This document shows, piece by piece, positions 1-6,677 of a stretch of DNA of 14,326 nt. Numbering within the stretch: the first letter of the stretch is position 1; each line of letters starts with the position of its first letter. The stretch lies in contig DAOVMD010000026.1 in assembly GCA_030630935.1 (NCBI GenBank), forward strand, positions 1-14,326. Direction: 5' to 3'. The stretch is from Candidatus Mcinerneyibacteriota bacterium (lineage in GTDB: Bacteria; AUK180; JAQVHJ01). The notes under the pieces are model-generated. The model had not been told where the DNA came from. It saw only the letters and a program-made list of their open reading frames with translations, and searched no databases. The position numbers and the translations under genes are program-made.

Positions 1-1
1 G

Positions 2-2071
2 GTTTATCTGTCTTCCATAGCTTTTGGTGATTATGATAATGATGGTGACCTGGATCTTGCTGTAACCGGTTGGGATAAAATATATAGAAGGTTTATAATC
101 TTTCAAAATAATGGCGGGACATTTACAAAAGTTCAGGAGCCAATGGGTGAAAATAAAGGTGTTTACTGGTCCTCCATAGCTTTTGGTGATTATGATAATG
201 ATGGTGATCTTGATCTTGCTGTCACCGGTGTTGATAATGAAGGAGATTATAGGTTTATAATCTTTCAAAATGATACTGGGACATTTTCAAGCGAGCAAGA
301 GCCGATAGGAGCCAATAATTGTTTTTGGAGACCCTCAATTGCCTTTGGTGATATAGATAATGACGGGGACCTGGATATTTCTGTAGTCGGAGGAGGAGGG
401 GATGAACCATCTGGAAGGTTTTTAATCTATGCTAATGATGAAGAGAATACTTCCACGAATAACTCACCATCAGTACCGACAGGTATGTCAACTACAGATG
501 TTGGAGGTTATTGGAAGTTATCCTGGAACCAATCCACAGACGACCATACTAATCAAGATGTATTACGTTATCAAATAGCCATAGGTACAAGCCCCAATTA
601 TTATAATTACACAAGCACAAGTATAGATTATCCCCAGGGTCAGGCAAATTTGGGTAATGTTATGTTAACAACAGGTATTCCAAATTACCAAACAAAAATA
701 CCTTCAACACAACAAATATATTGGAAAGTTTGTGCAATAGATTCTGCATTTAAAAATTCAGATTATTGTTTAGAACAGAAATTTGTGATCTCAATCAGTG
801 GAACTACCACAGATGGGACAAATCCTTTACCAGGGGTTACAGTTAATCTTACTGGCGATTCAACATCAATTACCATTACTGATGCTTCAGGGAACTATGC
901 TTTTAATAACCTTGATGTGGGTTCAACCTATATTGTAACTCCATTAAGAACACATTGTACATTTTCCCCTTTAAATATAACATATATAGATTTAAACAGC
1001 AGTATAACAGATGCTGATTTTATTAGTACTTGTGATACTTATTCAATAAGCGGCATAGTTACAAATGGTGTAGAGCCTTTATCGGGAATTACCGTTAATC
1101 TTACAGGTGATTTTACAGGAAGCACCGTTACTGATAACTCGGGAAATTATGCGTTCCATAATATCATTGCGGGCTATACTTATATTATTACACCAGCAAA
1201 CCCACACTATACATTTTCACCTTTAAATAGAACTTATGTAAATTTAACCGGTGATATTAATAATGCCGATTTTTCCGGTGTATTACATCAGTGGTCAATC
1301 AGTGGAACTATCACAGATGGAGCAAATCCTTTTCAGAATGTTACAGTTAATCTTACAGGTGATTCTACTGCAAACACTACTACAAATAGTTCTGGTAGCT
1401 TTACATTTAATAACCTTGATGCGGGATGTGTCTATACGGTTACTCCTATATATACTGACTATAATTTCACACCGGTAGATAGATCTTATATTAACTTAAG
1501 CAGCGATATTACAAATGCTGATTTCACCGGAAATCTTAATAAATGGGCTATCAGCGGAACTATAACAGATGGAACAAATCCTGTATCAGGTGTTACCGTT
1601 GATCTTACCGGTGATTATACAGCATCAACAATTACCAATGCATCAGGAAATTATACATTTAATAACCTTGATACCGGAGCAACTTATGTTGTTACACCAA
1701 CAAAGATAAATTATATATTAAATCCCGTAAATAGAATATATACAAATTTAAGTAATGATATTACAGATGCTGATTTCTCCGGAACAAAGATTTTTGCAGA
1801 GAATTTGGAGAATATAATAGCTTATCCTAATCCATATAAACCGGATATGCAAACAGATTCGGTTACATTTGCAAATCTGACAGAGAATGTTGAGATAAAA
1901 ATATTCAATATTGCCGGGGACCTTGTGTTTGAGATAAAACCAGATGGCATTAACTACAAATGGTATTTGAAAAATAACAACGGTGAAAAAGTCTCATCAG
2001 GTGTTTACATTTATCTAATATCTAACAACAGTGGTGAGAAAAAGACCGGCAAATTTGTAATCATCCGTTAG
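2..2071 (+). CDS. Secreted FG-GAP / carboxypeptidase-regulatory-like repeat protein with C-terminal sorting (FlgD-Ig-like) domain, 5' partial
   Basis: The reading frame is open from base 2, before the first in-frame ATG at 143, so the gene starts outside the window and this is its 3' part (689 codons). In order it has three FG-GAP/VCBS-type units (about nt 11-400, each with 'IAFGD-x-DNDGDLD', a calcium-binding DxDxDGxxD loop), an Fn3-like segment (about nt 461-790), four 84-residue carboxypeptidase-regulatory-like beta-sandwich repeats (nt 794-1801, each 'ISGxxTDGxxPxxxVTVxLTGD'), and a tail (nt 1804-2068) with 'YPNPYKP', 'VEIKIFNIAGDLV' and 'SSGVYIYLI...GKFVIIR'. Such tails are known from type IX-secreted and FlgD-Ig-like proteins. 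A secreted or surface-attached, adhesin-like role is inferred; no catalytic domain is visible. It converges on the minus-strand gene ending at 2364. No clear terminator follows the stop. Confidence 0.88.
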   Translation, partial: VYLSSIAFGDYDNDGDLDLAVTGWDKIYRRFIIFQNNGGTFTKVQEPMGENKGVYWSSIAFGDYDNDGDLDLAVTGVDNEGDYRFIIFQNDTGTFSSEQEPIGANNCFWRPSIAFGDIDNDGDLDISVVGGGGDEPSGRFLIYANDEENTSTNNSPSVPTGMSTTDVGGYWKLSWNQSTDDHTNQDVLRYQIAIGTSPNYYNYTSTSIDYPQGQANLGNVMLTTGIPNYQTKIPSTQQIYWKVCAIDSAFKNSDYCLEQKFVISISGTTTDGTNPLPGVTVNLTGDSTSITITDASGNYAFNNLDVGSTYIVTPLRTHCTFSPLNITYIDLNSSITDADFISTCDTYSISGIVTNGVEPLSGITVNLTGDFTGSTVTDNSGNYAFHNIIAGYTYIITPANPHYTFSPLNRTYVNLTGDINNADFSGVLHQWSISGTITDGANPFQNVTVNLTGDSTANTTTNSSGSFTFNNLDAGCVYTVTPIYTDYNFTPVDRSYINLSSDITNADFTGNLNKWAISGTITDGTNPVSGVTVDLTGDYTASTITNASGNYTFNNLDTGATYVVTPTKINYILNPVNRIYTNLSNDITDADFSGTKIFAENLENIIAYPNPYKPDMQTDSVTFANLTENVEIKIFNIAGDLVFEIKPDGINYKWYLKNNNGEKVSSGVYIYLISNNSGEKKTGKFVIIR
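11..400 (+). repeat. Three tandem FG-GAP (VCBS-type) coding repeats
   Basis: Units begin near 11, 170 and 332, giving periods of 159 and about 162 nt. The cores of the first two units (11-70 and 170-229) match at 56 of 60 bases, and all four differences are synonymous. The third unit has drifted further. Each core encodes 'FGDxDNDGDLD'. More copies probably lie upstream of the window. Confidence 0.8.
794..1801 (+). repeat. Four tandem 252-nt (84-residue) carboxypeptidase-regulatory-like repeats
   Basis: Repeat starts fall at 794, 1046, 1298 and 1550, an exact 252-nt period with no net indel. Shared protein landmarks are 'ISGxxTDG', 'VTVNLTGD', 'SGxYxFNNLDxGxTYxVTP', 'F(S/T)P(L/V)xRxYxNL' and 'ITDADF'. 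The units are diverged in DNA, so they are old or were held to length by structure. Confidence 0.85.
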
Positions 2072-2363
2072 TTTAAAGAATGACTGTTGACCTGTTTGAC
2101 TTATTAATCAGATCGAGACGGTACTAATTGCTTTCAATACTCTGTCTCAATCTAGTTCTCAATCTCAATCTGATATATTTAAATAACCAAATGTTCATAA
2201 ATGTACATCGTGATAAAAAGTTAATGTACGTCCCCCTTTTGTTTCCACTTTCCGACACTTCGCTAGATCTTCGATTTGTTAATGACAATACTTTTGTTTT
2301 TCCTAGTAAAAAATTATCCGCAAGTTATCAGACAGCCTCTTCGCAGTGCTTGTAACCGGCACT
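2072..2363. other. Convergent intergenic region, no gene recognised
   Basis: These 292 bases separate the stop codons of two convergent genes. Short frames here have no ribosome site or recognisable protein. There is an imperfect inverted repeat (AGATCGAGAC at 2110-2119 against GTCTCAATCT at 2144-2153, one mismatch) and a short 'CTCAATCT' direct repeat around 2146-2170. Neither has the T-tract of an intrinsic terminator. Confidence 0.5.
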
Positions 2364-3044
2364 CTATTCCCCAAATAATAATGATAACAAAGATTCAATT
2401 GGCTGGGGTAATTTATTCATACCAGATGGCTCAACAGGAAAATTTTCATCTTTATAATCCTCGTCGTCTTCTATTTCAAATCCATATTTTTGCCAGACTC
2501 CGTATAGTAATCGGTAATCTCCAATTTTAAGATATTCTCGATTTTGCATTAATAGGTTCAATAGAAAATCATCTGATTCTATTGCCGTATCAAGATCATC
2601 TTCATCGTAATCATTGTAATCGTGATAGTCATTATCAAAACCTAATCCTGGATCAAGATGACAGAAAATGGAAACGATTACCCGCTTTCCTTGGGATTCC
2701 ACAGTTACACCCATATCATCAATTCCATCAAATTCGAAATTACTAATTTCTTTAATTATCTTTGCTTTTGTCTCAAAAGCCATTACGAGAGTCCACCAAC
2801 TGTAACTTTCGGAATACATAACATCATAGTAATTCCCCATAAGTGGTTCCCAACCACCTGGAAGGTCATTCCATTCACCATGGTAGATAAAGCTTACTCT
2901 TCGTTTAGTTGGTCTGGCTCTACTTGATAGACTGGCAACCTTTTTCCTTTGAGATTTGTTTAAAGGTTTATCAATAGCTAAAAATTCATAAGAGGTTGAG
3001 CTGTGATCAGCTTGAAATCCTTTACGAATACTAAATATCTTCAT
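2364..3044 (-). CDS. Conserved protein of unknown function, partner of radical SAM enzyme
   Basis: I cannot assign a function. The protein (226 aa from the chosen start) is soluble, with no signal peptide or TM segment. Visible blocks are an N-terminal 'FSIRKGFQADHSSTSYEFLA' (residues 4-23), a basic stretch 'SSRARPTKRR', an aromatic block 'YYDVMYSESYSWW' (72-84), a 'GIDDMGVTVESQGKRVIVSI' strand pair, a Tyr/Asp-rich acidic stretch (137-152) and a second acidic stretch near residue 200. I recall similar 'HSSTSYEFLA' hypothetical proteins from other bacteria, which suggests a real family; this is memory, not a search. Start: ATG at 3044 lies 9 nt after AAGGAG, whereas the in-frame ATG at 3053 abuts that site. 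It overlaps the upstream radical SAM gene by 14 nt, implying translational coupling. It could be the substrate, a substrate-binding partner or a separate enzyme. Confidence 0.82.
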   Translation of the reverse strand: MKIFSIRKGFQADHSSTSYEFLAIDKPLNKSQRKKVASLSSRARPTKRRVSFIYHGEWNDLPGGWEPLMGNYYDVMYSESYSWWTLVMAFETKAKIIKEISNFEFDGIDDMGVTVESQGKRVIVSIFCHLDPGLGFDNDYHDYNDYDEDDLDTAIESDDFLLNLLMQNREYLKIGDYRLLYGVWQKYGFEIEDDEDYKDENFPVEPSGMNKLPQPIESLLSLLFGE

Positions 3045-4695
3045 AATCTCCATCTCCTTCTTTATTTTTGGACTGAAACCAGGAATCTTTTGTCTTTAAT
3101 CTAATCCATTCGGGATAATTTTCCAGATATTCCAGAAACGGATGACACTCAATGCATTCTGGTATTTGTTTATAAGTATCTTTTTTCTTTCTAACAGGTT
3201 TACCAGTCGTACTTAATGTATATGGAGATGCGTTAAGCTCCTTGATGGCTCTTCGTTGACTTACCCCATAGCGATCCATATATTCCTCCACTGAAATTAT
3301 ATTATAGCTCTTCAAATATTCAACTAAATCCAAGCTTCTCCCAATTTTGCCAATCTTGCTTAATTTGGGTAAAACAGGTTGAGGGCAATCGGTATCTCCT
3401 CCTAATCCATCCACAGCAAAAACACGACAGCCGCCGCAGAAATGTCTTGCCTGACAAACACCACACCAGCTATACTTAAATGACTTTTTATTCCGAAAAG
3501 AACGGTATTTACGAAGTATTCGCGACTGTTCCCATAGTACTGTCGGTTCAGATTCTAATAAATTACCGGCATAACAATCCGGATGTACAAGCTGGGAACA
3601 AGGATAGACAGAACCATCTGGCGCCAGTGCAAGAATCCGGTCAGCTGCAACACAGCCTTTAATCCCAAATTGTGCCGATAATTTCCTGGATAAATATCGC
3701 TGAACAAAACTTAATGCACAATCTATTCTAATATTTAATTGAGGATTTTCCTTGATAATTTCATATATTTTTTTATGCAGTTTTTTTGTCTGATAATGGT
3801 CAGGTTTTTCAGATTCCCAACGTTCAATACTTTCAGGTGGTTTGTATCTCAGTAGAATAATTCGGTTAAAACCAACATCAGCAAGAATTTTAATAAGTTT
3901 CTCGAACTGTTTAATCGCGGATTTGGTTAAAAACAGATTTGCACCAGGAGTTATACCCAGTTTTTGAAGGGTAATAAATAAATCTTGAAGCTGGTGAATT
4001 GTTTTTATTAAGTTTGACCCTATAAGATCATCTGGCTGGATACCAAATTGTAGATTTTGGATTGAGCTGCATAATGATTCTAAAAGGTAAGAATCTATCT
4101 TCAGCTTACCTGTGGTGATATTGACAGATAATCCCCGATTAGCAGCATACTGAACAAGCTTTAATAAATCCTTCCTGAGTAACGGTTCACCTCCACCTAT
4201 AGCTAATTGAAATACACCCCAGTCTGCAATTTTATCAATGAGTTTCATGGCATCTGTGGTACCAAGCTCATTTTTAATGAATGAAAAACGACGGGTATAA
4301 CAATCAGGGCAATCTCTATTGCAGCTATAGGTTACAGCCCAATGCACGGTTTCCGGAGCTGAAAGCCATGGTTTTGATGTAATTTTAACCGGTTTTGGAA
4401 TTATTGATTGTGGAAGTGATGACGCTTCATTCTGCTTTTCTATTATCCTCAGCTCGAATAATTTTTGCAAGGTTTTATCTATTGACTTATCTTCCCTTTT
4501 TATAATATTGTTTTGAATTAAAAAGGTGATGGCATCGTTTAGTTTTAGAGCTCTATCCTTTATCAAATTGAGCAGGTGAAAAGCGCTGTTGTCAACTTCC
4601 AGAATATTACCATTACGAGTGTCATAAACTAGACCGCCAAAATATTCTTTACGCAAACGGATACCATAAACAAGACGAATAATAAGATTTTGCAT
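3031..4695 (-). CDS. Radical SAM/SPASM enzyme with N-terminal PqqD-like domain
   Basis: Residues 1-88 resemble a PqqD-type RiPP recognition element ('GGLVYDTRNGNILEVDNSAFHLL'). The radical SAM core follows, with the 4Fe-4S motif C-NRD-C-PD-C (Cys126, 130, 133, counting from the alternative GTG) and 'GGGEP' (168-172) for SAM binding. A SPASM-type region for extra clusters follows: Cys349, Cys367 in 'DGSVYPCSQL', Cys375, then Cys412, 415, 421, 424 and Cys438. SPASM enzymes of this build modify peptides or small proteins, for example thioether, C-C bond or decarboxylation chemistry; which reaction applies here is unknown. A C-terminal extension (about 450-555) has a helix-turn-helix-like 'YMDRYGVSQRRAIKEL' and an extra CIEC pair (515, 518). 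ATG at 4695 sits about 7 nt after GGGA; an adjacent GTG at 4698 is the alternative. It is first in an operon with the 226-aa gene. Confidence 0.9.
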   Translation of the reverse strand: MQNLIIRLVYGIRLRKEYFGGLVYDTRNGNILEVDNSAFHLLNLIKDRALKLNDAITFLIQNNIIKREDKSIDKTLQKLFELRIIEKQNEASSLPQSIIPKPVKITSKPWLSAPETVHWAVTYSCNRDCPDCYTRRFSFIKNELGTTDAMKLIDKIADWGVFQLAIGGGEPLLRKDLLKLVQYAANRGLSVNITTGKLKIDSYLLESLCSSIQNLQFGIQPDDLIGSNLIKTIHQLQDLFITLQKLGITPGANLFLTKSAIKQFEKLIKILADVGFNRIILLRYKPPESIERWESEKPDHYQTKKLHKKIYEIIKENPQLNIRIDCALSFVQRYLSRKLSAQFGIKGCVAADRILALAPDGSVYPCSQLVHPDCYAGNLLESEPTVLWEQSRILRKYRSFRNKKSFKYSWCGVCQARHFCGGCRVFAVDGLGGDTDCPQPVLPKLSKIGKIGRSLDLVEYLKSYNIISVEEYMDRYGVSQRRAIKELNASPYTLSTTGKPVRKKKDTYKQIPECIECHPFLEYLENYPEWIRLKTKDSWFQSKNKEGDGDYEDI

Positions 4696-4731
4696 CACTT
4701 TATCCCAAATCCAAATATAGAATTTATTTCT

Positions 4732-4809
4732 TTATTTTTTCTGATTAAACCTCTCAAGTTCATCCGGGTTATCTAAATTCAACTTAATCTTCTCTCTTAA
4801 ATCATTTAT
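4732..4809 (-). other. Candidate 25-codon leader ORF (ATA start) upstream of radical SAM gene
   Basis: A strong GAGGAG site (4820-4815, minus strand) is followed 5 nt later by ATA at 4809. That opens a 25-codon frame ending in TAA at 4732 and reading 'xNDLREKIKLNLDNPDELER' plus a few residues. The peptide looks protein-like (amphipathic, charged). The only ATG nearby, at 4805, is in another frame and stops after two codons. ATA is a very rare start, so this may be a leader peptide, a mutated small gene or the remnant of a longer gene's N-terminus. It lies between the consensus promoter and the radical SAM gene, with 36 nt to that start. Confidence 0.3.
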
Positions 4810-4837
4810 AAATTCTCCTCAAAATTAACTCAATTCT

Positions 4838-4866
4838 ATTATACTCTGAAACCTCATCTTTGTCAA
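4838..4866 (-). promoter_or_regulatory. Consensus sigma70 promoter for the radical SAM operon
   Basis: On the minus strand TTGACA (4866-4861) is followed by exactly 17 nt and TATAAT (4843-4838), a full match to the housekeeping consensus. Transcription would start near 4831, giving a leader of about 135 nt before the radical SAM start. A perfect promoter suggests strong expression unless a regulator blocks it. Confidence 0.85.
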
Positions 4867-4910
4867 GATTAAAAAGTTAAATAGTTAAAGTGTTCAAATG
4901 TTATTGGAAA

Positions 4911-4943
4911 TTTTGGAGTGCATTGATGGGGGTGAAACCCCAT
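4911..4943. repeat. Hairpin repeat with 'TTTGGAGTGCAT' lead, copy 1
   Basis: TTTTGGAGTGCAT (4911-4923) is followed by the hairpin GGGGT-GAA-ACCCC (4929-4941), which can also pair as ATGGGG/CCCCAT (4926-4931 with 4938-4943). The lead GGAGTGCAT recurs at 9347-9355 in front of a hairpin of different sequence, suggesting a dispersed element. Confidence 0.45.
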
Positions 4944-4993
4944 TCTTTATGCGTAGCAATAATACATGAGATTATATAAAAGTATTAACATCA

Positions 4994-5016
4994 TCACGTT
5001 CCAGTTTGGAACGTGA
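4994..5016. repeat. Perfect 9-bp inverted repeat (TCACGTTCC/GGAACGTGA)
   Basis: TCACGTTCC (4994-5002), loop AGTTT, GGAACGTGA (5008-5016). No T-tract follows on either strand, so it is not a classical terminator. Its place between divergent promoters makes it a possible operator or a dispersed REP-like element; I favour the latter. Confidence 0.55.
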
Positions 5017-5098
5017 CATGATTAGGTTTACAACTATTTCTTTTTAGAATCAATGCAAAAACCTTGCTTAAAATATTTAAAAAATTCAAGATTTTTAC

Positions 5099-5127
5099 TT
5101 GACTTTTATAATTATTTATGTTAAAAT
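5099..5127 (+). promoter_or_regulatory. Promoter 1 for the 5200 gene
   Basis: TTGACT (5099-5104), 17-nt spacer, TAAAAT (5122-5127). This is a close match to the sigma70 consensus, about 70 nt upstream of the start codon. Confidence 0.65.
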
Positions 5128-5137
5128 ACGAAACTTA

Positions 5138-5167
5138 TTGACTTTATATATAATAAGGTATTATATT
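5138..5167 (+). promoter_or_regulatory. Promoter 2 for the 5200 gene
   Basis: TTGACT (5138-5143), 18-nt spacer, TATATT (5162-5167). It is in tandem with the previous promoter. A start near 5174 would give a short leader containing the AGGTGA ribosome site (5188-5193), 6 nt before ATG 5200. Confidence 0.5.
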
Positions 5168-5199
5168 AACAGTAAAATATTAAAAAAAGGTGAGTAAAA

Positions 5200-6648
5200 A
5201 TGAAGAGTAAACTTTTACTATCGATTTTTCTGGTTAGCCTATTGACCGGGGCAGTTTTTGGTGCTGCCTTCAATGGAAGTACCGGACTTGTCAACATTCC
5301 CACCGCCGATGTTCTTGAGCATCTTGGTTATGATTTAGGAGTATGTAATTCAATGGCTTTTGCCAGTGAGGAAGAATATCTTGATCCACGTATGAGCAAT
5401 GAGCAGGATGCGAGATTCAATTTAGGTCTTCATATTCCAACCCGTGCACTTATGGTAATGAATTTAGAAATTGGAGTTACTCAATACACATTATTAAGTG
5501 AAGAAGGCCGTAAGGATGGAGTTGTCAATTTCAAGCTTCAGTTATTCCGTGATCCTACAGACAAGACCTTACATCATGGTCATGTTAACCAGGCCGCTCC
5601 CATGTGGATGCCTTCGATTGCTTTAGGCGTAAAGAATATTGTTGGTGACGGTTTAAAATATATTACCCCCGCGGGTCCCTATGCAGAATATCCACAGAAC
5701 AATTCAGCCTACCTTGTAATGACTAAGAAATTAAATCTTTCTCCGAGCTTTGGATTAAAAATGCACTATGGTTTTGGCGGTAATTCTTTTCAGGGTCATG
5801 GTAAGGATGCATCACCCGGAGCATTTTTTGGATTTTCATCATTATTCTTACTTGGTCAGACCGGAAACCCATTAGAAGTTATGTTAGATTATGATGGGAA
5901 TGCTTATGCTTTTGGATTAAGTTTCATTTTAAATAATCCACAGATGTATGGGAAGATGTCAAATAGTGGAGTTAGAAGATTTCTCCCCGGTTTAAAGGTT
6001 CAAGTAGGGATTTCCGATTTTGAAGAAGCTATGCGTGACTATGAAGATGCAAAATATGACGGGAAGAAATTCTCACCGAAGATTGAATTTTCCTTAGGTA
6101 TAACGAATGATTATACAATTAAATCTATGTCAGATGGAACTCCTCCGCCACCGCGTCCACCGAAACCGCCGAAGCCATCGAATAAGGAGAAGGAAGAAGC
6201 AGAACAGGCCAGGGCTTATGCAGAAGCATTAAAAGCACGTAAGCTTGCAGAGCTTGCAAGAACGAAAGCTAAGTTAGCTTCAATGCGAGTTCAGGGTATA
6301 AATGTAGATGAATTGAAAGCAGACATTAAACCTATATTCCCATTAGTGAAATTTTCAGGGAACGGTTTTGAAATAACAATGATTGGCGTTGTCTTTAAAC
6401 CAAACTCTTCTGACTTAGCAGATGTTTCAAACAGGAAACTTGATAAGCTTACCCCGATACTCAGGAAGTATCAGAGTAAAGGAGTAAAAGCAACCATAAT
6501 TGTTTCTTCTGCAAATGTAGGTTTGGCACTTAAGCGAGCCGGAGTTCTTGAGCAATACTTAATTCAGAATGCAGGTTTTGCTCCTACAAAGATTAAAAAG
6601 AAACCGAAAACCGGTAGAGATAGAATTATCTTAGTTATTTACAAATAG
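5200..6648 (+). CDS. Outer-membrane beta-barrel protein (YjbH-like start) with Pro-rich linker and divergent OmpA-like C-terminus
   Basis: A 482-residue envelope protein. Residues 1-21 are a signal peptide (MKSKLLLSIFLVSLLTGAVFG). 'FNGSTGLVNIPTADVLEHLG' follows, an opening I associate with YjbH-type outer-membrane barrels, then a Gly/aromatic strand-rich part to about 310. Next come a proline-rich linker 'PPPPRPPKPPKP' (about 314-326), an Ala/Glu/Lys coiled coil (about 328-368) and a C-terminal region (about 380-482). That region has OmpA-like 'GVVFKPNSSDLADVSNRKLDKL', but the usual peptidoglycan-binding Asp before the 'LKRAGV' helix is not evident. An anchor between outer membrane and wall is inferred. 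The start is supported by AGGTGA 6 nt upstream and by two promoters. It probably shares a transcript with the 6678 gene, 29 nt downstream. Confidence 0.8.
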   Translation: MKSKLLLSIFLVSLLTGAVFGAAFNGSTGLVNIPTADVLEHLGYDLGVCNSMAFASEEEYLDPRMSNEQDARFNLGLHIPTRALMVMNLEIGVTQYTLLSEEGRKDGVVNFKLQLFRDPTDKTLHHGHVNQAAPMWMPSIALGVKNIVGDGLKYITPAGPYAEYPQNNSAYLVMTKKLNLSPSFGLKMHYGFGGNSFQGHGKDASPGAFFGFSSLFLLGQTGNPLEVMLDYDGNAYAFGLSFILNNPQMYGKMSNSGVRRFLPGLKVQVGISDFEEAMRDYEDAKYDGKKFSPKIEFSLGITNDYTIKSMSDGTPPPPRPPKPPKPSNKEKEEAEQARAYAEALKARKLAELARTKAKLASMRVQGINVDELKADIKPIFPLVKFSGNGFEITMIGVVFKPNSSDLADVSNRKLDKLTPILRKYQSKGVKATIIVSSANVGLALKRAGVLEQYLIQNAGFAPTKIKKKPKTGRDRIILVIYK

Positions 6649-6677
6649 AGATTTTGGTAAATAAATCAGGATAAGAA

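Larger units (their letters stand above)
4867..5098. other. Divergent intergenic region with two hairpin repeats
   Basis: This stretch lies between the minus-strand promoter at 4838-4866 and the plus-strand promoters from 5099. I see no gene in it. It holds the two hairpin elements listed separately (4911-4943 and 4994-5016); the rest is AT-rich sequence without recognisable signals. Confidence 0.5.

Noticed and set aside
2141-2172. Repeated CTCAATCT words as a CRISPR or iteron array
   Set aside because: Units are only 8 bases, irregularly spaced and three in number; no spacers or replication genes nearby.
2128-2530. Short plus-strand frames near 2128-2355 and 2276-2530
   Set aside because: No ribosome sites or family resemblance; the second overlaps the well-supported minus-strand gene.
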